Positions 1-8,745 are shown, counted from the first letter of the stretch. The stretch: DNA of 64,000 bases from Pontiella agarivorans (GCF_034531395.1 NZ_JARVCO010000010.1:186001-250000); one strand, 5' to 3'. A program made the numbers and translations. Notes: a model not told the origin generated them from the sequence alone.

Positions 1-197
1 AAGGGGTCGATTTTGACTCCATGGACGGTATGCCCTCGCATATTTTCATCATGACGCTGTCTCCGGAGAAGCGCACGGGACCGCATATTCAGTTTCTGGC
101 CGAAGTCAGCCGTGCCATCAGTCAGCCTGAAGAGCGGGAGAAACTGCTTCAGGCGAAAACGCACGGTGAGATGTACGAGCTGCTAACCGGAAAATAA
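1..197 (+). CDS. PTS EIIA type-2 (fructose/nitrogen-like) domain, C-terminal end only
   Basis: The reading frame is open from base 3 and stops with TAA at 195-197, so only about 64 C-terminal residues are present. They resemble the end of a type-2 EIIA domain: a hydrophobic strand (HIFIMTLSP), then the pattern PHIQFLAEVSRAIS and a final helix with AKTHGEMYELL. The phosphorylated His would lie upstream of the window. In related genomes such domains are often fused to, or encoded next to, Na+/H+ antiporters, and here the antiporter gene starts three bases after the stop, so the two are almost certainly cotranscribed. A regulatory rather than sugar-transport role is inferred from that linkage and from ptsP at 45.6 kb. 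Confidence 0.7.
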   Translation, partial: GVDFDSMDGMPSHIFIMTLSPEKRTGPHIQFLAEVSRAISQPEEREKLLQAKTHGEMYELLTGK

Positions 198-200
198 ATT

Positions 201-2024
201 ATGCTCAAGCGTCTTTCAGCGGCATTGCTCATCAGCTTTTCATTAATCGGTGCGGTCAGTGCGGCGGACGAGACGCAGCAGCCCCGGCAAACTCAAATGG
301 TGGAATTACAGGAGAATCCTGAATTGCACCGTTCGGTTTATCCTGCTTCGGCCGGGGAAGCTGAGCTGCACGAAATCGAAACGGAACTGGAAGAGCATTT
401 TGCGGCGGAGGCCGAACACGGCATCACCCACATGATGATGCATCTGATCATCCAGCTGGCGGTGATCATCATTTTTGCCAAAATCGGCGGTTTTCTGGCG
501 CAGAATTATCTCAACATGCCGTCCGTGCTGGGGGAACTTGCATCCGGTATGATTATCGGGCCGTATGCGATCGGCGGAATGCTTGATTTGCCGGTTTTAG
601 GACTTCTTTTTGTTGAAAATCATGGTTTTGCGGCCTCGGCGGAGCTTTATGGCATCGCCACACTGGCCTCCGTCATTCTGCTGTTTCTGGCCGGACTTGA
701 AACCGATATCGGGGCTTTCCTGCGCTATTCTGTGGTCGGTTCCATTGTGGGCCTTGGCGGGCTGATTGCAGCATTTGTTGTTGGAGATCTCGTGGCCGTT
801 GTGTGGCCGAATAACGGAATTGACAGTTTTATGCAGCCGGCTGCGCTGTTTCTGGGGGTCATTTCGGTGGCCACTTCAGTGGGAATCACGGCGCGAATTC
901 TGGCGGAAAAACAAAAGATGGCGTCCCCGGAAGGCGTGACGATTCTGGCCGGGGCGGTCTTTGATGATGTCTTCGGTATTATTACGCTTGCGATTGTTAT
1001 GGGCATGGCGAAAGCGGGTTCGGACGGCGGGCATGTGGCGTGGGGAAGTATCGGACTGATTGCGCTGAAAGCCGCCGGTTTTTTTGTGGTGTTCACCGGT
1101 TTGGGGCTGGCCTTCAGTCGCAAAATCACGGCGCTGATTAAGCGCTTCAGATCCAAAGAGATGATTGTAGCCATCTGTTTCGGGTTGGCCCTGCTGCTGG
1201 CGGGGCTGGCGGAAATGGCGGGGCTGGCGATGATCATCGGTGCATACATCATGGGGCTGGCTCTCTCCCGTACGGACCTGGCGAATGAAATCGAGCACCA
1301 TCTTCAAGGCGTATACAATATTCTCGTGCCGATCTTTTTCTGTGTAATGGGGATGATGGTCGATTTTTTCGCCATGAAGCCGGTGCTGTTTTTCGGTTCG
1401 GTTTATTCGCTTTTCGCGGTGTTTTCAAAAGTTTTCGGTTGCGGGATTCCGGCCTTGCTGACCCGCTTTAATTTACGGGGTTCGCTGCGCATCGGCCTGG
1501 GTATGCTGCCGCGCGGGGAAGTTGCACTTATTGTGGCGGGCATCGGCCTGGCCGGCGGGGTGATTGATCAGGGAATTTTCGGTGTGGCCATTATGATGAC
1601 GGTGGTTACGACCATGCTTGCACCGCCGTTGCTGGTGAAATCGTTCGAGGGAGGTTCCGGACTTCGGAAAGAGATGGAGGAGGGGCACGAAGATGTTGAA
1701 GTCATCGAACTCGAATTTCCGTCCCACGATATTGCCGAATTTCTAGTGAACCGCTTTGTCCGTGCGCTGCAGCACGAAGAGTTTTTTGTTCATCATCTGC
1801 ATACCGATGAACCGACCTACCGTGTGCTGAAAGACGATATCGCCTTCACGCTGGTGCAAGGAGTGAATCGAATCACCATCAACGTACCGCGTTCCAATCA
1901 GCATGTGGCCCGCATGATTCTGCTTGAAGAACTGCTTTCGCTGACCGATCTGCTCGAATCCACCAAGCAGATGAAATCGGTTGATGAAATGGGCACGGAC
2001 CTCATGAAGGGCCTGTTTTCTTAA
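201..2024 (+). CDS. Monovalent cation:proton antiporter (CPA2/KefB-like)
   Basis: A 607-residue inner-membrane protein. It begins with a signal-like hydrophobic stretch (residues 1-22, ending SAAD), followed by an acidic 50-residue segment and then about twelve membrane helices (roughly 80-480) typical of the Na_H_Exchanger fold. An LAGLETD-like motif near residue 165 and an FDDVFGIITLAI segment near 255 fit the CPA2 ion-binding core. After the membrane domain come about 100 soluble residues (IAEFLVNRF...SLTDLLEST) that do not look like a TrkA-N domain and may be a regulatory tail. The gene follows an EIIA-like gene by 3 bp, suggesting PTS control of ion transport. The ion specificity cannot be told from sequence. 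A hairpin terminator follows. Confidence 0.85.
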   Translation: MLKRLSAALLISFSLIGAVSAADETQQPRQTQMVELQENPELHRSVYPASAGEAELHEIETELEEHFAAEAEHGITHMMMHLIIQLAVIIIFAKIGGFLAQNYLNMPSVLGELASGMIIGPYAIGGMLDLPVLGLLFVENHGFAASAELYGIATLASVILLFLAGLETDIGAFLRYSVVGSIVGLGGLIAAFVVGDLVAVVWPNNGIDSFMQPAALFLGVISVATSVGITARILAEKQKMASPEGVTILAGAVFDDVFGIITLAIVMGMAKAGSDGGHVAWGSIGLIALKAAGFFVVFTGLGLAFSRKITALIKRFRSKEMIVAICFGLALLLAGLAEMAGLAMIIGAYIMGLALSRTDLANEIEHHLQGVYNILVPIFFCVMGMMVDFFAMKPVLFFGSVYSLFAVFSKVFGCGIPALLTRFNLRGSLRIGLGMLPRGEVALIVAGIGLAGGVIDQGIFGVAIMMTVVTTMLAPPLLVKSFEGGSGLRKEMEEGHEDVEVIELEFPSHDIAEFLVNRFVRALQHEEFFVHHLHTDEPTYRVLKDDIAFTLVQGVNRITINVPRSNQHVARMILLEELLSLTDLLESTKQMKSVDEMGTDLMKGLFS

Positions 2025-2035
2025 AACAGGAAATT

Positions 2036-2070
2036 AAAAAAGCTCCCGCGTTTTCGCCGGAGCTTTTTCG
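2036..2070. terminator. Intrinsic terminator, usable from both strands
   Basis: A perfect stem AAAAAGCTCC / GGAGCTTTTT surrounds a 13-base loop and provides a T-run on either strand. It lies between the antiporter gene and the convergent DUF2490 gene and can end both transcripts. Confidence 0.8.
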
Positions 2071-2105
2071 AAAGGTTTCCAAGGTTTTCTGTGGTCAGGA
2101 AACCG

Positions 2106-2759
2106 TTAAAAACTCTGAATGAGGGCCACATAGAGTTCGTTGGCGCTTTTCCATTCGTGGTTGCTGGAAGCGCGGGTAGCGACCCAGCGGTACGCGACGC
2201 GAACCTTTGTTTTGTCGGCCGGTTTAAAATAAACGCCGCCGGTCAGCCAGCTCTGGTTAATGTTATCTGCGTTAAAGCTGTAGAAGAATTCTTCTTCGAG
2301 GTAGGGCTTTACGCCGTAGATTCCCCACGGAAATTCGGCGCGGGTCTGGTTCCGGAAGCGGACATCGTCGTCACGGTCAAAATCATAATCGCGAAATTCG
2401 AACCGGCAGCGGTTGCGCAGTTTGATGTCGGCCACGCTGCCGAACCAGTGGCCCTGAATCATCGGACGGTTTTCACCTTCCCAGTCACCGGAAACACGGT
2501 ATTCGAGATAACGGTAGGCCGCGCCGATATTGAAATTTTTGTGGAATCTGTAATGTGCCCCGATATCCGCAAACCACATGTTGAAGGTGTCGAAATCATC
2601 ACCGAAGCGCAGGCGGGAATTGGAGAAGATCTGCCATTCCGGATTGATGTTATACAGCAGGATCAGCTCGCTGGTCGAAGCCCATGGCCGTTCTGCAACG
2701 GTGGTTGTTGATATGGATGCGAGTGACAACAGTGCGAATAGTGCAATTTTCTTAATCAT
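2106..2759 (-). CDS. DUF2490 family outer-membrane beta-barrel protein
   Basis: A 217-residue exported protein with a clear signal peptide (MIKKIALFALLSLASI...VAE). The mature part has alternating aromatic/charged strands (WQIFSNSRLRFGDD, ADIGAHYRF, YRVSGDWEGENRP, CRFEFRDYDF, VRVAYRW) and ends with Ser-Phe, a usual C-terminal residue for outer-membrane barrels. The arrangement fits DUF2490, a family of small barrels of unknown function. Its ATG overlaps the last 8 bases of the upstream DUF502 gene, so the two are translationally coupled. The substrate, if any, is unknown. Confidence 0.7.
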   Translation of the reverse strand: MIKKIALFALLSLASISTTTVAERPWASTSELILLYNINPEWQIFSNSRLRFGDDFDTFNMWFADIGAHYRFHKNFNIGAAYRYLEYRVSGDWEGENRPMIQGHWFGSVADIKLRNRCRFEFRDYDFDRDDDVRFRNQTRAEFPWGIYGVKPYLEEEFFYSFNADNINQSWLTGGVYFKPADKTKVRVAYRWVATRASSNHEWKSANELYVALIQSF

Positions 2760-3372
2760 GATCCTTTAATCCCCTGATTAGTTTTTCCGATCCCGCCCCA
2801 CACGAGATCACCGAGCGCATGGCATCCTCCACCGAAACATCGACGGGATGCACATACTTTTCATTCAAATGGTAAATAAAACCCGATGTCGGGTTCGGTC
2901 CCGTGGGCACAAACACCGTTACGGTTCCGTCATCATACCGGTCGGTGATGAAGGCTGTCACCTTGGTATCGTTTTCATAAATCCGCACCAGTGCCACCGA
3001 AGAAAATGAAGATTCCCTCTTCTGCAAAAGCTGGTTGATGGTTTCCTTGACCATTTTATAGCCGGGAGCCCGGTTCAGTACGCTGTTTTCGAGGCCGTTG
3101 AAAATCCATTGACCCAGTCGCGTACGCACAAACAGGCCCACAAAAAAACAGCTGAGAATGATCACGGAAATCACGATGGCTTTGGCGATCGCTTCATCGT
3201 AGCGGCTGGGAAGATCGATATATCGGATCACCAGATCCGTCAGCGGGCGAATGCCCTCGCTCACGATGTTGAAAAGCCAGCGAAACGCAAAAATAAGGAT
3301 AATCGTCGGAAGAATCACAATGACGCCGCCGATGACCGTGGTCCTTAAAAAGTTTTTCGTTCTGCCCAGCAT
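2752..3372 (-). CDS. DUF502 family integral membrane protein
   Basis: About 206 residues. Two N-terminal membrane helices (TTVIGGVIVILPTIILIFAF and KAIVISVIILSCFFVGLFV) flank a short loop, and a soluble C-terminal half carries the DUF502 signatures PGYKMVKETINQLLQ and VPTGPNPTSGFIYHL. An in-frame ATG exists 12 bases upstream, but GGAG lies 8 bases before the ATG at 3372, so I place the start there. DUF502 proteins are widespread in bacteria and plants (COV/LCV-like) and have no agreed biochemical function. The gene is coupled by overlap to the DUF2490 barrel gene, suggesting a shared envelope role. Confidence 0.75.
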   Translation of the reverse strand: MLGRTKNFLRTTVIGGVIVILPTIILIFAFRWLFNIVSEGIRPLTDLVIRYIDLPSRYDEAIAKAIVISVIILSCFFVGLFVRTRLGQWIFNGLENSVLNRAPGYKMVKETINQLLQKRESSFSSVALVRIYENDTKVTAFITDRYDDGTVTVFVPTGPNPTSGFIYHLNEKYVHPVDVSVEDAMRSVISCGAGSEKLIRGLKDHD

Positions 3373-3508
3373 GAATATCTCCATGTAAGCGGCGCAGTGT
3401 ATCTAAACCATTCGGGGCGAAAAGATAAAATTGTATCGATTGTGCTGAAAGTAAGCGATCTCACTTCTGTTTTGCGCTCATCGGAGGAATGGTGTCTATT
3501 GTCGTATC

Positions 3509-4297
3509 ATGAATATTTTACTGAATGAACGGAAACTCGAGGTGGATGAAAAAGCTACTCTGCTGGGGGTTAAAAATGCGATCAGGCCCGAGGCCGACGT
3601 GATAATCTATAACGGAGCGGCTGTTACAGCGGATGTGCCGCTGAACGAGGGAGATTCTGTAAACCTCATCCAGCGCGGCGAGGTTCCGCCGGCCGAGGAG
3701 CTCGAAGCGCTCATGGTTTCGCGTCACACGCCGGGCGTGCACGACAAAATTAAAAACGCCACGGTGGGCATTGCCGGGCTCGGCGGTCTCGGTTCCGCCA
3801 TTGCGGTGGCCCTTGCGCGGATCGGAGTCGGGAAACTGATTCTTGTCGATTTCGATGTGGTCGAGCCGAGCAATCTGAATCGCCAGCAGTATTTCATCGA
3901 CCAGCTTGGCAGGACAAAAACCGAGGCGCTCGAAGAAAACCTCAAACGGATCAATCCCTACGTCTCTTATGAAACGCACTGCGTGAAAGTGGTGCCCGCG
4001 AATATTCCGGAGTTGTTTGGTTCGGTCGATGTTATGGTCGAGGCCTTCGACCGTGCCGACCAGAAAGCCATGTTGATGCAGCATTTCAAAAGTGCGCCGC
4101 TTGTCGCCGCTTCCGGTATGGCCGGTTTCGGTCCGGGCGACACGATCGGGGTTCGGAAAATGGGGGATCGGATTTATATCGTTGGCGATCGGGAAACCGG
4201 GGCCGCACCGGGGTGCGGACTCATGGCTCCGCGGGTCGGAATCTGTGCACATATGCAGGCGAATACTGTTTTGAGAATTTTACTGGGAGAAGAATGA
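3509..4297 (+). CDS. thiF: ThiS-like domain fused to ThiF-type adenylyltransferase
   Basis: A 262-residue E1-like enzyme. Residues 1-65 look like a ThiS ubiquitin-fold domain (MNILLNERKLEVDE, IIYNGAAV, LNEGDSVNLIQRGE) but lack the terminal Gly-Gly needed for a sulfur carrier. From about residue 75 the ThiF domain starts with RHTPGVHDKI, then the ATP-binding GIAGLGGLGSAIA, VDFDVVEPSNLNRQQY and AFDRADQKAML. The family normally adenylates the C-terminus of ThiS during thiazole synthesis. This fused subfamily occurs in anaerobes. The cupin gene overlaps its stop by ATGA, so the pair is cotranscribed. No other thiamine gene is in the window, so a different ThiS-like partner remains possible. Confidence 0.8.
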   Translation: MNILLNERKLEVDEKATLLGVKNAIRPEADVIIYNGAAVTADVPLNEGDSVNLIQRGEVPPAEELEALMVSRHTPGVHDKIKNATVGIAGLGGLGSAIAVALARIGVGKLILVDFDVVEPSNLNRQQYFIDQLGRTKTEALEENLKRINPYVSYETHCVKVVPANIPELFGSVDVMVEAFDRADQKAMLMQHFKSAPLVAASGMAGFGPGDTIGVRKMGDRIYIVGDRETGAAPGCGLMAPRVGICAHMQANTVLRILLGEE

Positions 4298-4599
4298 ACC
4301 TGTTTGAAGATATTCCGGAAAACCTGCCTGAAGAACTTATGGAAGTTCTGGCGGAAAGTTCCAATGTGCGGATTGAACGGATTGTTTCCGACGGACACGC
4401 TTCGCCGTCGGACTTCTGGTATGATCAGGATCAGAATGAATGGGTGCTTTTGGTTTCGGGATCTGCCGTGCTGGAATTTGATGATCGGAAACTCGAAATG
4501 AATCCCGGTGATCACATACTCATACCCGCTCATGAAAAACACCGTGTAGCTTCAACTGCGCAAACCGGAAAAACGATCTGGCTGGCGGTGTTCTTCTGA
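4294..4599 (+). CDS. Small cupin-domain protein
   Basis: 101 residues starting at the ATG that overlaps the thiF stop codon (ATGA). The centre has a single cupin fold: GSAVLEFDDRKLEMNPGDHILIPAHEKHRV, matching the second cupin motif with G-D and P-x-H-x-x-H. The first motif is present only loosely (SDFWYDQDQNEWVLLVSG). Such small cupins bind a metal and often act as sensors or isomerases, but the substrate cannot be inferred. Overlap with thiF suggests a related pathway or simply coupled expression. Confidence 0.75.
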   Translation: MNLFEDIPENLPEELMEVLAESSNVRIERIVSDGHASPSDFWYDQDQNEWVLLVSGSAVLEFDDRKLEMNPGDHILIPAHEKHRVASTAQTGKTIWLAVFF

Positions 4600-4610
4600 A
4601 CACGCGGTAT

Positions 4611-6299
4611 TTATTGATTCTGTTTTTCGGATTCCGGAAAGGTTTCGCTGCCGTCGGCTCCAAAGGGAAAGGCACCGTTCGGCATCAGCTCGCGAAGCTC
4701 CGGAGTAACCCGTTCGGTAATATCTTCGTTCGTGGCATCCGGATGTTGATAGAGGTATTTATATAATGCGGTGCGGTCCGCCTCATTCAGGCCCAGGCTG
4801 TTGGCGAGTTCATTGGTTCGTTTGTAGGCGGCCTCTTCTTTCTTTCGGTTTTTCTGTTCTTCGATTTGGATAGCCAGCTCTTCCTGCTGCTCTATGGTCA
4901 GGTTTTCATTCAGCGAATCGATCACCTCTTCTACCTCATACCATTGGCGCGGGGCTTGAGTGTTTCCTGCATCCAGACCCATATGAACATTGTTTTCCGC
5001 CATTTTTTTTGTGTAGGTCTGAACATATTCTTCCTGCGCCGCCGAGAGGGGCTGTCCGGCTTTCTGCATGGTTTGCAGTGCAACGAAATTCACTAATCCT
5101 TCCCGGTCTGTTTTCAGAAGGTTTTTCAGGGCTTCAGAGGATGCCGTTACGGCATCCTGCAAGCGTTGCTTTTCTGTTGCGGCATGTTCGGCCAGAATTT
5201 CATCAAACCGTTCGACTGCTTCCGGATCGAGTGAAAGCCGGTGCCGGAGTTTTTTGGATGGATTTTCGATCTGTTTTGCCAACGCGGTCTGTACCATTTG
5301 ATTGCCCATCATGGGCAGGGCCATTTCCAGGATACCGGTGGCCTGTTCTGCCTGCCGGTAATAGACCGGATCAATGTCGAGTGATGCAGGCTCAGGTTCG
5401 GGAATAAACGCATCTGCGGTTTCTGCTTTTACGGTTTTCTGGATTGCTGCCGGCTCTGCCCTTGCAGGCTCGACCGCTGCGGGAGGAGCAGAAACGGAAG
5501 GATGATCAGTATGGGCTGTTTCTGTATGCCGGGAGGATAGGTAAACTCCGGTTCCGGTGATAGCCGTTGTCGCGACAACGGCTGAGATAAGTACGGTCTT
5601 TGTTTTCATGATGGTAATGACTGCTCCTGTTAGGGTTGAGGTTCCTGAAAGCGTGACTCCTGCACCGGCAAGAACGGAAGTTGAAATGGTTTTGGCCAAC
5701 TCTGCCGGTGCCGCGGCCATGGCATGCGTTGGAAGGGCTGCGGCCAGCGCCGCCGCCGTTGAGGAGATTCCGCGCAGGGCCATCTGGCGGTTCAGTCGCT
5801 CCAGCGCCCGGTTCAGCCGCATACGTGCGGCATCGGCCGTAATGCCGAGAACCGAGCCCACTTCGGCCAGACTTTTCTGCTGGAAGAATCGCAGCAGAAT
5901 GGCCTCACGCTCGGCGGCATTCAGTTGATCAATAGCTTCGTGGATCTCCGGCATCAGCCGGCTCCAATCCGGTTCACGGTCCTGCTGCATATTCATATCG
6001 TCCACATATCGTTGTTCGCGTGTTTGGCGGCGTGCTTCCGAGCGCTGGATTTTTTTGGAGAAATGACGGGCCGTCGCATGAATCCATCCGCCCAGTTGAA
6101 CAGAGTCCGACAGTTTTCCGGCTTTTTTAGACAGTTCCAGGAAGGTGAGCTGACAGGCATCTCCGGCCTGGTCTGCATTGCCCAGACAGGAAAGAGCGGC
6201 CGAATAGGCCAGATTGATGTAGCTTTCGACGATCTGCGCAAAGGCGGTCTGGTCGCCATGCTCTGCATACTGTTTCAATAATTCGATGTTTTCATTCAT
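4611..6299 (-). CDS. ECF-type sigma factor with membrane segment and long C-terminal domain
   Basis: 562 residues. The first 180 form a group IV sigma factor: region 2 (AFAQIVESYINLAYSAAL, DACQLTFLELSKKA) and region 4 (LNAAEREAILLRFFQQKSLAEVGSVLGI). Unlike ordinary ECF factors of about 190 residues it continues with an Ala-rich stretch and one clear membrane helix (TKTVLISAVVATTAITGTGVYL, near 232-255), then about 300 residues, Pro/Ala-rich at first and later charged and helical. The layout places the sigma domain in the cytoplasm and the tail outside, so the protein may be its own membrane tether or sensor, replacing a separate anti-sigma factor. No anti-sigma gene is adjacent. Similar fusions are known in planctomycetes and verrucomicrobia. 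Confidence 0.75.
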   Translation of the reverse strand: MNENIELLKQYAEHGDQTAFAQIVESYINLAYSAALSCLGNADQAGDACQLTFLELSKKAGKLSDSVQLGGWIHATARHFSKKIQRSEARRQTREQRYVDDMNMQQDREPDWSRLMPEIHEAIDQLNAAEREAILLRFFQQKSLAEVGSVLGITADAARMRLNRALERLNRQMALRGISSTAAALAAALPTHAMAAAPAELAKTISTSVLAGAGVTLSGTSTLTGAVITIMKTKTVLISAVVATTAITGTGVYLSSRHTETAHTDHPSVSAPPAAVEPARAEPAAIQKTVKAETADAFIPEPEPASLDIDPVYYRQAEQATGILEMALPMMGNQMVQTALAKQIENPSKKLRHRLSLDPEAVERFDEILAEHAATEKQRLQDAVTASSEALKNLLKTDREGLVNFVALQTMQKAGQPLSAAQEEYVQTYTKKMAENNVHMGLDAGNTQAPRQWYEVEEVIDSLNENLTIEQQEELAIQIEEQKNRKKEEAAYKRTNELANSLGLNEADRTALYKYLYQHPDATNEDITERVTPELRELMPNGAFPFGADGSETFPESEKQNQ

Positions 6300-6421
6300 T
6301 TGATTGATAATCCCCGCTCAAAGGTTAAACCGAACGAAAATTATTGAATATTTTTTGAGCGGCCGAAGTATGTTCATGTTTTTTACGTGTGTTTTGTGTA
6401 TTTCGTGGTTCAATCCGGAAC

Positions 6422-7129
6422 ATGATTCGAGCAACATATTCTATTGGAGCCTATAAACTCATTGTGGTGCAGGTGCTGTTGAGCTCCTACGAAACCTTCA
6501 ATTATCTGCTCTGCAGAGACGGACTGGCCATTCTGATCGACTGCGGGGAAGCGGCGCCGGTTTTCCAGGTTCTGGAAAAAGAAAACCTGCAGCTGACGGA
6601 TATTCTGATCACGCACAATCATGGTGACCACGTTGGCGGATGCCGTGCGGTGCAGGATCGATTGGGCGTGCTGTCGGTCAGCCCAGGTGTGGAAAGCCGG
6701 ACGTTTGAAATACTGGGAACCCCGTGCCGGTCGTTTGCCACGCCGGGACATCTGGATATCTGCAAAAGTTACTGTTTTCCAGACCTTGGAATCATTTTTG
6801 TCGGCGACACCATCATCGGCGGAGCTGTTGGACGCATGATGGACGGTGCGGCGGAGCCGTTTTTCCAATCGTTGGAAAAAATAAAACAGCTGCCCGATGA
6901 AACCATCGTGTTCGGCGGGCATGATTATCTGGAGGAAAATGCAGCGTTTGCGCTGTCGGTTAATCCGGAAAATGATGCGATGCGAGAGCGATTGGAGCTG
7001 TACGAAGCTGAACCGCTGGCCGCGGTTTTCCAGACGTTGGAAAATGAAAAAAAATCAAACCCGTTTCTTCAGGCGGAATCCGCAGAAGAATTTGCGGAAT
7101 TAAGGTTGAAGAAAGATCGGTTCGGCTAG
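6422..7129 (+). CDS. Metallo-beta-lactamase fold hydrolase, glyoxalase II-like
   Basis: About 235 residues starting at the ATG at 6422; an upstream in-frame ATG would add an unlikely tail. Metal ligands are visible in order: THNHGDHVGG, TPGH, FVGDT and FGGHDY, with the glyoxalase-II-like closing motif NPFLQ near the C-terminus. The usual GHTxGH after TPGH is degenerate (GHLDICKSY), so hydroxyacylglutathione may not be the true substrate. The gene is remarkable for carrying four perfect copies of the 15-bp palindrome, three read as F-Q-x-L-E (FQVLEK, FQSLEK, FQTLEN) and one as P-D-L-G. The same helix in typical family members has equal length, so these copies look substituted rather than inserted. 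Confidence 0.8.
   Translation: MIRATYSIGAYKLIVVQVLLSSYETFNYLLCRDGLAILIDCGEAAPVFQVLEKENLQLTDILITHNHGDHVGGCRAVQDRLGVLSVSPGVESRTFEILGTPCRSFATPGHLDICKSYCFPDLGIIFVGDTIIGGAVGRMMDGAAEPFFQSLEKIKQLPDETIVFGGHDYLEENAAFALSVNPENDAMRERLELYEAEPLAAVFQTLENEKKSNPFLQAESAEEFAELRLKKDRFG
6563..6577. repeat. Dispersed palindrome, copy 1
   Basis: TTCCAGGTTCTGGAA, perfect match to TTCCARNNNYTGGAA; encodes FQVLE in the glyoxalase-II-like gene. Confidence 0.9.
6777..6791. repeat. Dispersed palindrome, copy 2
   Basis: TTCCAGACCTTGGAA; encodes P-D-L-G in the same gene, second frame type. Identical on the other strand to the copy at 16617. Confidence 0.85.
6863..6877. repeat. Dispersed palindrome, copy 3
   Basis: TTCCAATCGTTGGAA; encodes FQSLE in the same gene. 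Confidence 0.9.
7028..7042. repeat. Dispersed palindrome, copy 4
   Basis: TTCCAGACGTTGGAA; encodes FQTLE in the same gene. Identical to the copy at 61777. Confidence 0.9.
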
Positions 7130-7169
7130 GGCCAGTCCGCCGGGCTGCGCTCGACGATCGCGCCCTGCC

Positions 7170-7919
7170 TTATAATCCGCGTTCTTTTTTGATGACGTCG
7201 TAGGCTTCGTTGACCTTGGCGAGCTGTTCGTGGGCATAGGTCATGAATTCTTCCGGCAGGCCTTTTGAGGCCAGTTTGTCGGGATGAAATTCCATACATT
7301 TCTGACGATAGATTTTTTTGATTTCCGCGTCGGAGGCATCGGGCGAAACATCGAGCACTTTGTAGGCGTTTTCAATGATATTGGCCTGAGCGGGGCGAGT
7401 GCCGCCCGCACCGCCGCCGAATCCGCCGTTGAGCATGGCATCGATAGTGCCGGGACGCAGGCGGAATGCGCGTTCGACCTGCAGCAGGATTTCGCGTTCG
7501 TTGGGATGAATGGCGCCGTCGGCCGCGGCTACGGCGTGAAGGGCCCCGATAAAGGTCATGGCGATCTGCGGGTTGAACTGAATGACGCCGGCGAGCTGGT
7601 TGATGTAATCCGCCGCCGTGTGCGGATCATCTTTTGCGCGGCGGAAAATTTCGATGGCCTGTTTACGGGTTTCGCCGGTGTAGCGGAACCGGGCCATAAT
7701 GGCTTCAACCGCATCGATCTCGTCCTGTGTAATTTTTCCGTCGGCCCGCGCCATTTTGGCCAGACAGCCGAAGAAGGCGACCTGGAAGGTCTGGGAGACC
7801 TGTTTCACTTTTCCGGCGCCTTTGTCGAACTGGTGGCCGATGCCAACGCCGACGACGGTGCCGAGCGGGCCGAGCAGTGAGCCGAGTACGCCGCCGATAA
7901 TTTTACCTGTCCATGCCAT
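7170..7919 (-). CDS. djlA: DjlA-like membrane co-chaperone (TerB domain plus J domain)
   Basis: 249 residues starting at an ATG with AGGA upstream. The glycine-rich N-terminal helix (AWTGKIIGGVLGSLLGPLG) ending in GHQFDKG is the DjlA membrane-anchor signature. It is followed by a TerB-like helical domain (FFGCLAKMARADGKITQDEIDAVE...DGAIHPNEREIL) and a C-terminal J domain of about 65 residues with the HPD tripeptide (MEFHPDKLASKGLPEEF). DjlA proteins stimulate the ATPase of DnaK at the inner membrane. No dnaK is in the window. The order of domains and the anchor make the assignment firm. Confidence 0.85.
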   Translation of the reverse strand: MAWTGKIIGGVLGSLLGPLGTVVGVGIGHQFDKGAGKVKQVSQTFQVAFFGCLAKMARADGKITQDEIDAVEAIMARFRYTGETRKQAIEIFRRAKDDPHTAADYINQLAGVIQFNPQIAMTFIGALHAVAAADGAIHPNEREILLQVERAFRLRPGTIDAMLNGGFGGGAGGTRPAQANIIENAYKVLDVSPDASDAEIKKIYRQKCMEFHPDKLASKGLPEEFMTYAHEQLAKVNEAYDVIKKERGL

Positions 7920-8053
7920 AGAAAAATCCTGTTCGTTGCAGCCGGCTGGAAACCGGCGGTACGTAACTCCGCCATTCTGGCGGCCTCGTAAAAAGAAGAT
8001 GCATCGTAGCGGTTTGGCTGGTTCTTTCAACGGCAATCCGTCAGCATGCTTCC

Positions 8054-8500
8054 ATGAATACATACGGATTTTCATTCAGCCGGCGGGGCATGGGCCGATG
8101 GGCTCTGATGGGGCTAGCCGCTCCTTTACTGTTTTTGATGGGGTGCTCAAGCCCCGAGATGCAGATTGTCGGAGGCGGGTTTCGCAACCTTACCGATTTT
8201 CCGATTAAGGATGTTGAGCTGCGGGTGATTGAAACTCATCAGGTGGTTTCCTGCAGTTACATTGCGGCCCGGGGCTTCTTTTCCACGCTCATTCCGGTGC
8301 GGGCGTATGAGCAGAACGAGGTGGAAGTCAGCTGGAACTATAACGGCAGCATTCTGAAATCCGGTCCTTTTAAGGTGGAGGTTCCCGATCCGGTTCCGAC
8401 AGAGCCGGTGGTGGCGGTAATCCGTTTTCATCCAACCGGTCGGGTTTCGGCAGTTTTTGTTCCGAAGTCGGCCATACCTCGCGAATATCTGGCCCGGTAG
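8054..8500 (+). CDS. Small lipoprotein of unknown function
   Basis: 148 residues. The N-terminus has a twin-Arg-like n-region (SRRGMGR), a hydrophobic core and the lipobox LMGC, with the lipidated Cys near residue 31. A second possible ATG lies at 8090, giving a shorter signal. The mature part is beta-rich ([57 protein letters not shown]), resembling a small immunoglobulin-like domain. No family is recognised. It runs in the same direction as the VF530-like gene 23 bases downstream. Confidence 0.6.
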   Translation: MNTYGFSFSRRGMGRWALMGLAAPLLFLMGCSSPEMQIVGGGFRNLTDFPIKDVELRVIETHQVVSCSYIAARGFFSTLIPVRAYEQNEVEVSWNYNGSILKSGPFKVEVPDPVPTEPVVAVIRFHPTGRVSAVFVPKSAIPREYLAR

Positions 8501-8523
8501 TCCCGGACAGTGGAGAAGAAATC

Positions 8524-8745
8524 ATGAACGAACAACCGAATAATCCGCTGCACGGCATTACGCTGGAAAATCTGCTGAATCAGCTGGTTGATCACTATGG
8601 CTGGGAAGAGCTGGGGCAATTGATTGATATCCGTTGCTTTAACTGGGAGCCGAGTATTAAATCGAGCCTGAAGTTTCTGCGGAAAAATCAGTGGGCGCGG
8701 GATCAGGTGGAAGCCCTTTTTCTGGATACGGATTTCAAATCGTAG
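8524..8745 (+). CDS. VF530 family (DUF2132) small DNA-binding protein
   Basis: 73 residues matching VF530 almost end to end: [43 protein letters not shown] and [13 protein letters not shown]. The family, known from a Vibrio fischeri structure, folds like a small helical DNA-binding domain, but its role in the cell is not known. A GGAGAAGAA ribosome-binding region lies just upstream. The gene is complete and of normal length. Confidence 0.85.
   Translation: MNEQPNNPLHGITLENLLNQLVDHYGWEELGQLIDIRCFNWEPSIKSSLKFLRKNQWARDQVEALFLDTDFKS

Noticed and set aside
2078-2092. TTCCAAGGTTTTCTG as a palindrome copy
   Set aside because: Only the left half matches; four mismatches in the right half.
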